Notes: generated by a model from the letters alone, not told the origin. Counted from the first letter of the stretch, positions 38,820 through 47,808 are shown. The stretch is DNA of 64,000 nt from Pseudofrankia sp. DC12 (GCF_000966285.1 NZ_KQ031391.1:2887208-2951207), one strand, 5' to 3'. A program made the numbers and translations.

Positions 38820-41810
38820 GTGCCACCGCGCGCGAAGACGACGGCCCGGACCCCGTCCCGGTCGTCCACACCGCTAGCCGAACCGCTCGACCTCGACGCA
38901 GAGGACGTCGACCCGGCCGAGCAGGTCGACGACGCCGAGACGTCGTCCGGCACCACCCGCGGTGGCGGGCGCAGGCGAGCGCCGGGCGGCACCGGCACCC
39001 GACTGGTGATCGTCGAGTCGCCCGCGAAGGCGAAGACGATCGCCGGCTACCTGGGCCCGGGCTGGCAGGTCGAGTCGAGCATCGGCCACATCCGGGACCT
39101 GCCGCGCAGCGCCGCGGACGTGCCGGCCGCGCACAAGGGCAAGCCGTGGGCCCGGCTCGGGGTGGACGTCGACAACGGCTTCGCGCCGCTCTACATCGTC
39201 ACGCCGGACAAGCGCCCGCAGGTGTCCAAGCTCAAGGAGCTGGTCAAGGGCGCGAGCGAGCTCTACCTCGCGACAGACGAGGACCGCGAGGGCGAGGCGA
39301 TCGCCTGGCACCTGCTGCAGACGCTCAAGCCGACGGTCCCGGTCAAGCGGATGGTCTTCCACGAGATCACCCCGCAGGCGATCCGCCGCGCCGTCGACAG
39401 CCCGCGTGAGATCGACGAGAACCTGGTCAACGCCCAGGAGACCAGGCGCATCCTGGACCGTCTCTACGGCTACGAGGTCTCCCCCGTGCTGTGGAAGAAG
39501 GTCATGCCGAGGCTGTCGGCCGGCCGGGTCCAGAGCGTCGCGACGAGGATCCTGGTCGAGCGGGAGCGGGCCAGGATGCGCTTCCGCTCCGCCGGCTACT
39601 GGAACATCGAGGGCCGGTTCGTGGCCACCGTCGGCCACGACGGAAAGGCCCCCGACACGACGCCGCTGCCCGCGGCCCTGGTCGCCCTCGACGGCCGCCG
39701 GCTGGCGACCGGCCGTGACTTCGACGCGACCGGCAACCTGACCTCGGCCGAGGTGGTCCGGCTCGACGAGGCGGCCGCCCGCGGCCTGGCCGAACGGCTG
39801 GCGGACACCACGTTCGCGGTCCGCTCGGTGGAGACGAAGCCGTACAAGCGCTCGCCGTACCCGCCGTTCATGACCTCCACCCTCCAGCAGGAGGCGGGCC
39901 GCAAGCTGCGGTTCTCCAGCCAGCGCACGATGCAGATCGCGCAGAAGCTGTATGAGAACGGCTACATCACCTACATGCGGACCGACTCGACGAACCTGTC
40001 CGAGACGGCCCTGGCCGCGGCCCGCGAGCAGGCCCGCCAGCTCTACGGCCCGGAGTACGTGCCGGAGAAGCCGCGGGTCTACACGAAGAAGGTCAAGAAC
40101 GCCCAGGAGGCGCACGAGGCGATCCGCCCCTCCGGCGACACGTTCCGCACCCCGGGCGAGGTGCGCCGCGAGCTCGACACCGACGGCTTCCGCCTCTACG
40201 AGCTGATCTGGCAGCGCACGGTCGCCAGCCAGATGGCCGACGCCCGCGGCACCAGCGCCACCGTCCGGCTCGGCGGCAAGTCCAGCACGAACGAGGACGC
40301 CGAGTTCGCCGCGACCGGCAAGGTCATCACCTTCCCCGGCTTCCTGCGGGCCTACGTCGAAGGCGCGGACGACCCGGACGCGGAGCTTGAGGACCGCGAG
40401 ACCCGGCTGCCCGACGTCCGCCAGGGCGACCCGCTGGCCACCCGCGGCCTCAACCCGCGCGGCCACTCGACCAGCCCGCCGCCGCGGTTCACCGAGGCGA
40501 GCCTGGTCAAGACGCTGGAGGAGCTGGGCATCGGCCGCCCGTCGACCTACGCGTCGATCATCGGCACGATCCAGGACCGCGGGTACGTCTGGAAGAAGGG
40601 CTCCGCGCTGATCCCCAGCTTCGTGGCGTTCGCCGTCGTCGGGCTGTTGGAGGACCACTTCGGCCGGCTGGTCGACTACCGGTTCACGGCGACGATGGAG
40701 GACGACCTCGACGCGATCGCCGCCGGCTCGTCCGCGTCCGCCGACTGGCTGACCCGGTTCTACTTCGGCGACGACGCGGCCGCCCTTGCCGCGGTGCCAG
40801 CTGCCGGGCCGGCCGCGAACGGCAGGAGCGCCAGCCCCGACCCAGGCCTCAAGCACCTCGTCAGCGAGCGCCTCGGGGAGATCGACGCCCGCGAGGTCAA
40901 CTCGATCCCGCTCGGTGCCACCGAGGACGGGGTTCCGGTGGTCGTGCGGGTCGGCCGGTACGGCCCCTACGTCCAGCACGGCGAGGGCCGGGCCAGCGTC
41001 CCCGAGGACCTGCCCCCGGACGAGCTGACGATCCCGAAGGCACTGGAGCTGCTCGACGCACCGTCCGGCGACCGGGTGCTCGGCACCGACCCGGACAACG
41101 GCGCCACGATCACCGCCAAGGCCGGCCGCTACGGCCCGTACGTCACCACCGACACCGAGCCGCCGCGCACCGCGAGCCTGTTGTCGACCATGTCGCTGGA
41201 GACGCTGACCCTCGACGACGCCCGCAAGCTGCTCACCCTGCCCCGGGTGCTCGGCGCCGGCGAGGACGGTGAGGAGATCACCGCCCAGAACGGCCGGTAC
41301 GGCCCCTACGTCAAGAAGGGGACGCAGAGCCGGTCGCTGGCGAACGAGGAGCAGCTGTTCACCGTGACGCTGCAGGAGGCGCTGGACCTGCTCGCCCAGC
41401 CGAAGACGCGCGGCCGGCGCAGCGCGGCCGAGATCCCGCCACTGCGCGAGCTGGGCGCCGACCCGGCGAACGGCAAGCCGGTGGTGCTCAAGGAGGGCCG
41501 GTTCGGCCCCTACGTCACCGACGGCGAGACCAACGCCAGCCTGCGCAAGGGCGACGAGATCGACACCCTGACGATCGAACGCGCGGCCGAGCTGCTCGCC
41601 GACCGGCGGGCCCGCGGCCCCGCGACCCCGCGCCGCGCCACCGCGCGGACGGGCGCGAAGGCACCGGCGAAGGCCGGGAGTACCGCCAAGTCGAAGCCGT
41701 CGGCACGAGCCTCGTCAACCGCCAAGGCCACGGCGAAGACGACCGCGAAGACCGGCACGCGCGCGACGAAGCGGTCCGCGGCTGGCGCTGACGGCGCCGG
41801 CGAGGGTTGA
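38820..41810 (+). CDS. topA: DNA topoisomerase I (type IA)
   Basis: 996-aa enzyme relaxing negative supercoils. The Toprim domain shows LVIVESPAKAKTIAGYL and YLATDEDREGEAIAWHL. The catalytic Tyr385 is in GYITYMRTDSTNLS. Four C-terminal TopoI repeats (GRYGPYV motifs) replace zinc fingers, typical of actinobacteria. The tail is Lys/Ala/Thr-rich, as in mycobacterial TopA where it aids processivity. GTG start after GAGGAGACCA. It overlaps the next start (TGATG). Confidence 0.96.
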   Translation: MPPRAKTTARTPSRSSTPLAEPLDLDAEDVDPAEQVDDAETSSGTTRGGGRRRAPGGTGTRLVIVESPAKAKTIAGYLGPGWQVESSIGHIRDLPRSAADVPAAHKGKPWARLGVDVDNGFAPLYIVTPDKRPQVSKLKELVKGASELYLATDEDREGEAIAWHLLQTLKPTVPVKRMVFHEITPQAIRRAVDSPREIDENLVNAQETRRILDRLYGYEVSPVLWKKVMPRLSAGRVQSVATRILVERERARMRFRSAGYWNIEGRFVATVGHDGKAPDTTPLPAALVALDGRRLATGRDFDATGNLTSAEVVRLDEAAARGLAERLADTTFAVRSVETKPYKRSPYPPFMTSTLQQEAGRKLRFSSQRTMQIAQKLYENGYITYMRTDSTNLSETALAAAREQARQLYGPEYVPEKPRVYTKKVKNAQEAHEAIRPSGDTFRTPGEVRRELDTDGFRLYELIWQRTVASQMADARGTSATVRLGGKSSTNEDAEFAATGKVITFPGFLRAYVEGADDPDAELEDRETRLPDVRQGDPLATRGLNPRGHSTSPPPRFTEASLVKTLEELGIGRPSTYASIIGTIQDRGYVWKKGSALIPSFVAFAVVGLLEDHFGRLVDYRFTATMEDDLDAIAAGSSASADWLTRFYFGDDAAALAAVPAAGPAANGRSASPDPGLKHLVSERLGEIDAREVNSIPLGATEDGVPVVVRVGRYGPYVQHGEGRASVPEDLPPDELTIPKALELLDAPSGDRVLGTDPDNGATITAKAGRYGPYVTTDTEPPRTASLLSTMSLETLTLDDARKLLTLPRVLGAGEDGEEITAQNGRYGPYVKKGTQSRSLANEEQLFTVTLQEALDLLAQPKTRGRRSAAEIPPLRELGADPANGKPVVLKEGRFGPYVTDGETNASLRKGDEIDTLTIERAAELLADRRARGPATPRRATARTGAKAPAKAGSTAKSKPSARASSTAKATAKTTAKTGTRATKRSAAGADGAGEG

Positions 41811-44206
41811 TGTCGCCGGCGGACGAGGCGGAAGGCTCCGTTCGCCGAGCGCCGCTCGGCTTCCAGGACACCCGCGATGCCCCCCCGGGGGACGGCTCCC
41901 CGGGGGCGCAGACCTCTGCGGCCGGGCTGCCGCCTCGGCCCACGGATGGCTCTCCGGCAGCCCCTGCCCCCAACGGGCGCGAGCACTACGGGGTGCCCGC
42001 CGGCGGGCACGCGGCGGAGGGGCCTGGCACCGCGTTAGTCGAACGACGCGCGCGGCGGGCCGGCTGGGCGCACCGGTCTGTCGGCCAGCACCCGGTCACC
42101 AGCGTCCCCGAGCCGCCTGAGCGGCGAGCCCCGGCGAGCTCGGACGAGGGCGACGTCCGTGCCGTGCTGCGCATCCCGGAGTTCCGCCGGCTCTGGATCC
42201 AGCTCGGGCTGTCCAGCCTCGGGGACTGGATGGGTCTGCTCGCCACGACGGCGATGGTGGCCGAGCTGGCGCACAGCTTCTCGGGGCAGGCCTACGGGAT
42301 CGGCTCGCTTCTGATCATCCGGCTGATGCCGGCGCTGATCTTCGGCCCGATCGCCGGGGCGGTCGCGGACAAGCTCGACCGCCGCCGCACCATGGTCGTC
42401 ACCGACCTGATGCGTTTCGCGTTGTTCGCCTCGATCCCGCTCGTCGGGACGCTGGCCTGGCTGTTCATCGCGTCGTTCCTGGTCGAATGCGTGACGCTGC
42501 TGTGGGCGCCGGCCAAGGAGGCGAGCGTCCCGCACCTGGTGCCCAAGGAGCGCCTGGCCGCCGCGAACACGCTGAGCCTGATCACGACCTACGGCAGCGC
42601 GCCGGTGGCCGCTGCGATCTTCGCGCTGCTGGCGACGCTGGCCCGCAGCCTGGCGCCCAGCTATCCGTGGTTCCGGGACTCGCCGGTCGACCTCGCCCTG
42701 TACTTCAACGCGGTCACGTTCCTGCTGTCGGCGATCGTGATCTGGGGGCTGCGCTCGATCGGCAAGGCCCAGCGGCCCGACCAGGGCCCGGGGCCCGGCT
42801 TCTTCGCCTCCATCACCGAGGGCTGGAAGTTCGTCGGCCAGGACCGGCTGGTCCGCGGCCTGGTCGTCGGCATCCTCGGCGGGTTCGCCGGCGCCGGCTG
42901 CGTCATCGCGCTGGGCCGGCTCTACGTGAAGATCCTCGGCGGCGGCGACTCGGCCTACGGCGTGCTGTTCGGCGCGGTGTTCGTGGGCCTGGCGGCCGGC
43001 ATGGCGGCCGGGCCCAGGCTGCTGGGCGACTACAGCCGTACCAGGCTGTTCGGCGTCTGCGTCACGGGTGCGGGCATCACGCTCGTGTTCGTCGCGATCA
43101 TCCCGAACCTGGTGCTCGCCTGCATCCTGGTCGTTCTGGTCGGGATGTTCGCCGGAGTCGCCTGGGTCACCGGGAACACCCTGCTGCAGGCCGAGGTGGC
43201 CGACGAGCTGCGCGGGCGCACGTTCGCGCTGGTGCAGTCGCTGGTCCGCGTCGACCTGCTGCTGGTACTGGCGGTCGCGCCGGCGCTCGTGGGCCTGATC
43301 GGCACCCATCAGATCCATCTGTGGGGCGAGGTCAACGTCCGCGCCGACGGCGTGACGGTGGTGCTGCTGTGCGGTGGTGCCCTGGCCATCGTGGTCGGGC
43401 TCTTCGCCTACCGGCAGATGGACGACCATTCGGGCGTTCCGGTGCTGCCGGAGCTGTGGAACGCGCTGCGCGGCCGCCGCGGGGTCCGTCGGCCGCGCCA
43501 CGCCGGGCTTTTCGTCGCCATGGAGGGCGCCGACTCCAGGAGCCGGGCCGACCAGCTCGAATCGCTGCGCCGATGGCTGGTCGAGGCCGGTCGCGAGGTC
43601 CTGGTCACCGCGGAGCGCCCGGCCGACACGTCCGGGCTGGAGGCCGCGCTGCGCACGGCACAGCCGGACCCTGCCGCCGGGCTGCACCCGCGGACCACGG
43701 CGCTGCTGACGGCGGCGATCCACGCCGAGCACGTCGCCCGGGTGATCGAGCCGGCCCTCGCGCGCGGCGCGGTGGTGCTCACGGACTCCTACCTCGACGC
43801 GGAGATCGCCCGGCAGAGCGCCGAGGCGTGCGCCGCCCTCGACGAGCTGACCGAGCTGTCGCACTGGGCCACCAGGTCCCTGGTGCCCGATGTGACGATC
43901 CTGCTCGACACGGAGCCGGGCGGCCCCGCCGCGACGGCGAACGGCCGAGCCGGACGGTTCGACGAGCGGGTTCGGGTGGCCCTCCTGCAGCTCGCCGACG
44001 ACGAGCCGCACCGCTACCTGGTGCTCGACGGGACGGCTCCGGCCAGCGAGCTGCGCGGCCGCATCCGGCAGGCCGTCCAACGCCGCCTCTCCGAGCCCGC
44101 GCCGGCCGTGACCGCCCCGGATGAAGGGACCGCCTACGGCGACGGCACGGCGTATCACGACGCGGCGGGCACCGAGGCCGCTGGGCACCGGGAGGGGCCT
44201 GGGTGA
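41810..44206 (+). CDS. MFS transporter fused to a degenerate thymidylate-kinase domain
   Basis: 798 aa. A disordered N-terminus (1-110) precedes a 12-helix MFS-like region (about 115-545). A dTMP-kinase-like domain spans about 560-760. At this locus Streptomyces has a real membrane-fused Tmk, but here the P-loop reads FVAMEGADSRSRADQL instead of a GxxGxGK[ST] form. The DRY motif reads TDSYLDAEIARQ. Both catalytic Lys and Arg are gone, so kinase activity is unlikely. It is coupled to topA and holB by overlapping codons. Confidence 0.82.
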   Translation: MSPADEAEGSVRRAPLGFQDTRDAPPGDGSPGAQTSAAGLPPRPTDGSPAAPAPNGREHYGVPAGGHAAEGPGTALVERRARRAGWAHRSVGQHPVTSVPEPPERRAPASSDEGDVRAVLRIPEFRRLWIQLGLSSLGDWMGLLATTAMVAELAHSFSGQAYGIGSLLIIRLMPALIFGPIAGAVADKLDRRRTMVVTDLMRFALFASIPLVGTLAWLFIASFLVECVTLLWAPAKEASVPHLVPKERLAAANTLSLITTYGSAPVAAAIFALLATLARSLAPSYPWFRDSPVDLALYFNAVTFLLSAIVIWGLRSIGKAQRPDQGPGPGFFASITEGWKFVGQDRLVRGLVVGILGGFAGAGCVIALGRLYVKILGGGDSAYGVLFGAVFVGLAAGMAAGPRLLGDYSRTRLFGVCVTGAGITLVFVAIIPNLVLACILVVLVGMFAGVAWVTGNTLLQAEVADELRGRTFALVQSLVRVDLLLVLAVAPALVGLIGTHQIHLWGEVNVRADGVTVVLLCGGALAIVVGLFAYRQMDDHSGVPVLPELWNALRGRRGVRRPRHAGLFVAMEGADSRSRADQLESLRRWLVEAGREVLVTAERPADTSGLEAALRTAQPDPAAGLHPRTTALLTAAIHAEHVARVIEPALARGAVVLTDSYLDAEIARQSAEACAALDELTELSHWATRSLVPDVTILLDTEPGGPAATANGRAGRFDERVRVALLQLADDEPHRYLVLDGTAPASELRGRIRQAVQRRLSEPAPAVTAPDEGTAYGDGTAYHDAAGTEAAGHREGPG

Positions 44207-45459
44207 CTGTCTGGGACGCGCTTGTCGGCCAGGACGCCGTGGTCGACACGCTCGCCGCCGCGGCGGTGGCCGCGACGCTCGCCGGCGGGCCGCAGGGGGC
44301 GCTGGCGGCCGCGCGGGCCGGAATGACCCACTCGTGGCTGTTCACCGGTCCGGCCGGCGCGGGCCGGACCGACGCGGCCCGGGCCTTCGCCGCCGCGCTG
44401 AGCTGCGTGCGCGCCGACGAGGCCGGCGCACGGCCGGGCTGCGGCGAGTGCGTCGGCTGTCACACCGTGCTCACCGACACGGCGGCGGACCTGCGCACGG
44501 TCCGGGCCGAGGGGCTCTCGCTCGGGGTCCAGGACGTCCGGGCGCTGGTCCGGGACGCGGCGAGCGCGCCCACCAGCGGCCGGTACCGGATCCTGCTCAT
44601 CGAGGAGGCCGAGCGACTGACCGACGCGGCCGCGAACGCGCTGCTGAAGGCGCTGGAGGAGCCGGCCCAGCGGTCGGTCTTCGTGCTGTGCGCGCCGTCC
44701 GTGGACGACGTCATGCCGACGATCCGGTCCCGCTGCCGGGTGGTGGCGCTGCGGCTGCCAACCGTCGACGACCTCGTCGGCGCGCTGCTGCGCGACGGCG
44801 TCGACGAGGCGACAGCCCAGGTCGCGGCCCGAGCGGCGCAGGGGCACCTCGGCCGGGCGCGGCTGCTCGCGACCGACGACGAGACCCGGGCCCGACGGGC
44901 TCAGGTGCTGGCCCTCCCGAGCCGGCTCGGCCGGGTGGCCGACTGCCTGGCCGCGGCTGGCGACCTCGTCGCCGCCGCGAACGCGGACGCACAGACAGCG
45001 AACGCCGAGCGCGACGAGGCGGAGGCCGGCGCGCTGCGCACCGCGCTCGGTATGGGCGCCACCTCGTCCGGTGGCACCGGCCGGGCGAGACCAGCCACGA
45101 AGGCCGCGCCCAAGGCGAAGACGATGCTGGTGCGCGGCGCGGCCGGGGCTCTCAAGGACCTGGAGAAGTCACAGAAGAGCCGGGGCCGGCGCACCGTCCT
45201 GGACTCGCTCGACCGGGCCCTGCTCGATCTCGCCGGCCTGTACCGTGACGTCCTCGCCCAGCAGCTCGGCGCCACCGTCGACCCGGTCAATACCGACGCC
45301 ACCCGCGAGATCGCGACCCTGGCGGCCCGGGCGGCACCGGAACGCACGCTCCAGCGCCTGGAGGCGGTCCTCGCCACCCGCGACGCCCTCGCTGCCAACC
45401 CGGGACTGGTGGCCCAGCTCACCGTCGAGTCCCTCGCCCTCACGCTGCGGGAGCCGTAA
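44203..45459 (+). CDS. holB: DNA polymerase III delta-prime subunit
   Basis: 418-aa clamp-loader subunit. The RecA-like fold has a Walker A remnant GPAGAGRTDA with Arg for Lys, usual for non-hydrolysing delta-prime. A zinc module follows (C-X-C-X2-C pattern in PGCGECVGC plus an upstream Cys). IEEAERLTDAAANALLKALEEP and IRSRC (SRC motif) are clear. A Lys/Ala-rich insert lies near 280-320. GTG start overlaps the MFS fusion stop. Confidence 0.93.
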   Translation: MTVWDALVGQDAVVDTLAAAAVAATLAGGPQGALAAARAGMTHSWLFTGPAGAGRTDAARAFAAALSCVRADEAGARPGCGECVGCHTVLTDTAADLRTVRAEGLSLGVQDVRALVRDAASAPTSGRYRILLIEEAERLTDAAANALLKALEEPAQRSVFVLCAPSVDDVMPTIRSRCRVVALRLPTVDDLVGALLRDGVDEATAQVAARAAQGHLGRARLLATDDETRARRAQVLALPSRLGRVADCLAAAGDLVAAANADAQTANAERDEAEAGALRTALGMGATSSGGTGRARPATKAAPKAKTMLVRGAAGALKDLEKSQKSRGRRTVLDSLDRALLDLAGLYRDVLAQQLGATVDPVNTDATREIATLAARAAPERTLQRLEAVLATRDALAANPGLVAQLTVESLALTLREP

Positions 45460-45498
45460 CCGCGCGGTCACGGCCAGCCCGGCGCACCGCCCGCGCCA

Positions 45499-45515
45499 GC
45501 CGGTCTGGGACCGGC
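45499..45515. terminator. Hairpin between convergent holB and monooxygenase genes
   Basis: GCCGGTC pairs with GACCGGC across TGG in the 94-bp convergent gap. Confidence 0.45.
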
Positions 45516-45553
45516 CGGCGTGGGCGTTGCTTCGCCGCGGTCTCGTCCCGTGC

Positions 45554-46822
45554 CTAGCCGACGCGGGCCAGCTCGCGGGCACGGCGGCGGTCGCGCAGCC
45601 AACGGGTGCCCGTGCTGGCCTCCCGGTAGACCCGGCGCACCGCCGGGACCTGGTTCGACCGCAGCACGTGGCGGCGCAGCGGCTGGATGCCGCCGCCATG
45701 ACGGCTCCCCATCGCCATCGCGACCGTCATCGGATCCGGCCCATCCTGCTCACTGTCCGGGCTGGCCAGCTCGCGGTCGAGGAGATCGTCCATTCGTTCG
45801 AACCAGTCCGAGCCTCTGCGCGCGTGCGCCTGCACCCGGCCGACCGCGAGACGCCCGGAGCGGTCGAACTCCGTCAGTGCCGCCGGGACGTCGCCGTCGT
45901 GCTGGCGCAGGAACCGGGCGAGCATGACGGCGTCCATCATCGCCAGCGCGGTTCCTGACCCGAACGTGAAGTGGGTGGTGTGCGCGGCGTCGCCGATCAG
46001 CACGATGTTGTCGTGCCGCCACGAGCGGTTGCCGACATGGGTGAACCGCTGCCAGTGGGCTGGCCGAGTCGCGTCCCGGCCGCCGTCGCCGCCGAGAAGG
46101 TGGTGACCGGCGAGCTGACGGGCGAAGATCGTCTCCAGCAGCTCGCGCCCGGCCGCGTCGTCGAGCCGGTCCAGACCGAGCCCGGCCCAGGTCGTCGACG
46201 CGCATTCGAAGACGCAGGTGCCGCCGTCCGCGGCCGAGGGATACGAGTGGAACCAGATCCAGCCATGCTCGGTGCGCTCGAACGCGAACCGGAAGTCCGT
46301 GAACCGCTGGTCGGTGCCCAGCCAGATGTACGGGTTGCTTCCCTCCTCGAGCCGGGTGCCGAAGGCATCCGGCCCGGCCAGCCGCCGCACCCGGCTGCGC
46401 CCGCCGTCCGCGGCGACCACCAGGTCATTCTCAGCGCACAACGCCTGTAGCTCCGCCGCGTCGGCCATTTCCTGACGGTGCCGCAGCTGGACGCCGAGCT
46501 CGCGCGCACGCCGGGTGAACAGGTCAAGCAGGACCGACCGCTGGATGCCGTAGCCGTGGCCAGGCATGTAGGCGGTCCGAGCACCGATGGTGAGCCGCTG
46601 CTCCTGCCACAGCGTCGAGGCGTCATGCACCGCCTGGGCGCCGACCGGGTCGTTGCGGTACATGATGTCGATCAGCTGTTCCCAGTAGACGACCCCCCAG
46701 CCGTGCGTCGATCCGGCGGGGTCGCGCTCCATCACGGTGATCTCATGGCTGGGGTCACGCTGCTTGGCGCAGATCGCGAAGTACAGCCCGGCGGGCCCGC
46801 CGCCGACACACACAATCCTCAT
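45554..46822 (-). CDS. Class A FAD-dependent monooxygenase beside RiPP-like precursors
   Basis: 422-aa single-component flavin hydroxylase. The Rossmann motif VGGGPAGLYFA is at the start. The NAD(P)H/FAD DG motif is AADGGRSRVRRL, and GDAAHTTHFTFGSG binds FAD phosphate. It resembles aromatic or indole hydroxylases of the VioD/salicylyl-CoA hydroxylase group. It is leftward with two Gly/Trp-rich precursor genes upstream and no other biosynthetic genes, so it may oxidise their Trp or Phe residues (inference). The ATG at 46822 opens MRIVCVGGG; an ATG 12 codons upstream is possible. The C-terminal 50 residues are basic and not part of the fold. Confidence 0.88.
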   Translation of the reverse strand: MRIVCVGGGPAGLYFAICAKQRDPSHEITVMERDPAGSTHGWGVVYWEQLIDIMYRNDPVGAQAVHDASTLWQEQRLTIGARTAYMPGHGYGIQRSVLLDLFTRRARELGVQLRHRQEMADAAELQALCAENDLVVAADGGRSRVRRLAGPDAFGTRLEEGSNPYIWLGTDQRFTDFRFAFERTEHGWIWFHSYPSAADGGTCVFECASTTWAGLGLDRLDDAAGRELLETIFARQLAGHHLLGGDGGRDATRPAHWQRFTHVGNRSWRHDNIVLIGDAAHTTHFTFGSGTALAMMDAVMLARFLRQHDGDVPAALTEFDRSGRLAVGRVQAHARRGSDWFERMDDLLDRELASPDSEQDGPDPMTVAMAMGSRHGGGIQPLRRHVLRSNQVPAVRRVYREASTGTRWLRDRRRARELARVG

Positions 46823-46952
46823 CCGAGCCGTCACCTTCCGTGAGTTCTCCCTCACCATGCTCTTCCGTGTCGGTACCCGCTTCTGTCGCCGCCGATGCCG
46901 CGGCCCCGCCGGCCGGGCAGGCCCGCCGCCGCGCCCGGCCCAGTGGACGCCA

Positions 46953-46983
46953 GTGGCGGTGGTCATCGAGCGACCACCGCCAC
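46953..46983 (-). terminator. Hairpin downstream of precursor peptide 1
   Basis: Perfect 12-bp stem: GTGGCGGTGGTC and GACCACCGCCAC with a 7-nt loop, 92 bp past the peptide 1 stop and before the monooxygenase. The stem shares GTGGCGGTGG with the hairpin after peptide 2. It could act as a partial terminator that keeps enzyme levels below precursor levels. Confidence 0.65.
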
Positions 46984-47074
46984 CAACGAGTCCTGCTTGC
47001 GGGATGTCTGCTTTCAGAGGCATCGGGATCAGGAGCTGAGTGCCGGTCAGCTGCCGGCACGGCTGTACGGGCTG

Positions 47075-47227
47075 TTACCAGTTGCCCCAGCCACCCCAAC
47101 CTCCGCCCGAGCCACCCCAGCCACCCCAGCCGCCCCAACCGCCCCAGCCGCCCCAGCCACCCCAGCCGGTGCAGTCGCGGAACGAGCCTGCGACCTCGAG
47201 AGTCGGCGCTTGGTACGTAGCCTTCAT
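47075..47227 (-). CDS. RiPP-like precursor peptide 1, lasso-type leader and WGG repeats
   Basis: 50-aa peptide. The leader MKATYQAPTLEVAGSFRDCT matches the YxxPxLxxxGxFxxxT pattern read by RRE proteins in actinobacterial lasso pathways. After T20 the sequence is Gly 19, Trp 9, Ser 1 and Asn 1, mostly WGG repeated six times, ending in NW. There is no Asp or Glu at core positions 7-9, so lasso ring closure is impossible. The start is secure: GGAGGAA lies 7 nt upstream and the second precursor shares the leader. The final modified product is unknown. Confidence 0.8.
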   Translation of the reverse strand: MKATYQAPTLEVAGSFRDCTGWGGWGGWGGWGGWGGWGGSGGGWGGWGNW

Positions 47228-47447
47228 GGTCGATTCCTCCGTCCATCCAGTTCGGCGGCGCCCATCGGCGCGCTCCGGCCGGACGAAGCGGCAGCCACCA
47301 ACCTGTGAGCCGTAACCCGACGGGGCGATAACCGCTCGCATCCAACCAGTCACTGGTGTCCCACCCAGGGATCCACTACGCGTCCATCGCGTGGAGTGAC
47401 CGGAAAGCGCCGAGGGTGGGCGCCCGCGTCACGAACCACGAGAAACG

Positions 47448-47481
47448 CCGGTGGCGGTGGATGAAGATCCACCGCCACCGG
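47448..47481 (-). terminator. Hairpin downstream of precursor peptide 2
   Basis: Perfect 15-bp stem: CCGGTGGCGGTGGAT with ATCCACCGCCACCGG, loop GAAG, 99 bp past the peptide 2 stop. CGTTTCT follows on the minus strand. It separates the two precursor genes. Confidence 0.75.
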
Positions 47482-47579
47482 GTCGTCTCTCCTCAGCTGG
47501 CGGGTGAGACTTGTCCCGTAGTTGAAGAGCGAGAAGCCGAGGTGACCGGCCGGAGATCGCCGGTGCGAGGCTGCGCGCG

Positions 47580-47756
47580 TCAGCAGCCCCAGCCACCACC
47601 CCAGCCGCCGCCCCAGCCGCCGCCCCAGCCGCCGCCCCAGCCGAATCGGCCCCAGCCGAAACCGAGTCCGAAGCCGCCGAAGCCAAAGCCGAAGCCGGTG
47701 TGCTCGCGGAAGGAGCCCTCAGCCTGCAGGGTCGGTGCCCTATACGTAGCCTTCAT
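47580..47756 (-). CDS. RiPP-like precursor peptide 2, lasso-type leader and FG/WGGG repeats
   Basis: 58-aa paralogue. The leader MKATYRAPTLQAEGSFREHT shares every conserved position with peptide 1. The core begins with GF repeats (six Phe), then R, then five spaced WGGG units, and ends in Cys. The ribosome site GGAGGAACGGGC before ATG is nearly the same as for peptide 1. The change from WGG to WGGG periodicity, with the leader held constant, suggests selection on the leader and free variation of the core. Both aromatic sets could be targets of the nearby flavin monooxygenase. Confidence 0.8.
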   Translation of the reverse strand: MKATYRAPTLQAEGSFREHTGFGFGFGGFGLGFGWGRFGWGGGWGGGWGGGWGGGWGC

Positions 47757-47808
47757 GCCCGTTCCTCCGTCCGTCGGTACTCGCAGAAGCCTCTTCGGCG
47801 CTGCGGCC

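Noticed and set aside
42035-44188. 717-codon frame antisense to the MFS fusion
   Set aside because: Its translation is typical GC-shadow protein; the sense gene is supported by helices and coupling.
47075-47180. CRISPR-like short repeats (CCACCCCAG units)
   Set aside because: The repeats encode the WGG core of a peptide in one frame; there are no spacers of uniform length and no cas genes.
47075-47756. Classical lasso peptide cluster
   Set aside because: The leader fits, but the cores have no Asp/Glu for the macrolactam ring and no cyclase, RRE or protease gene is present in the window.
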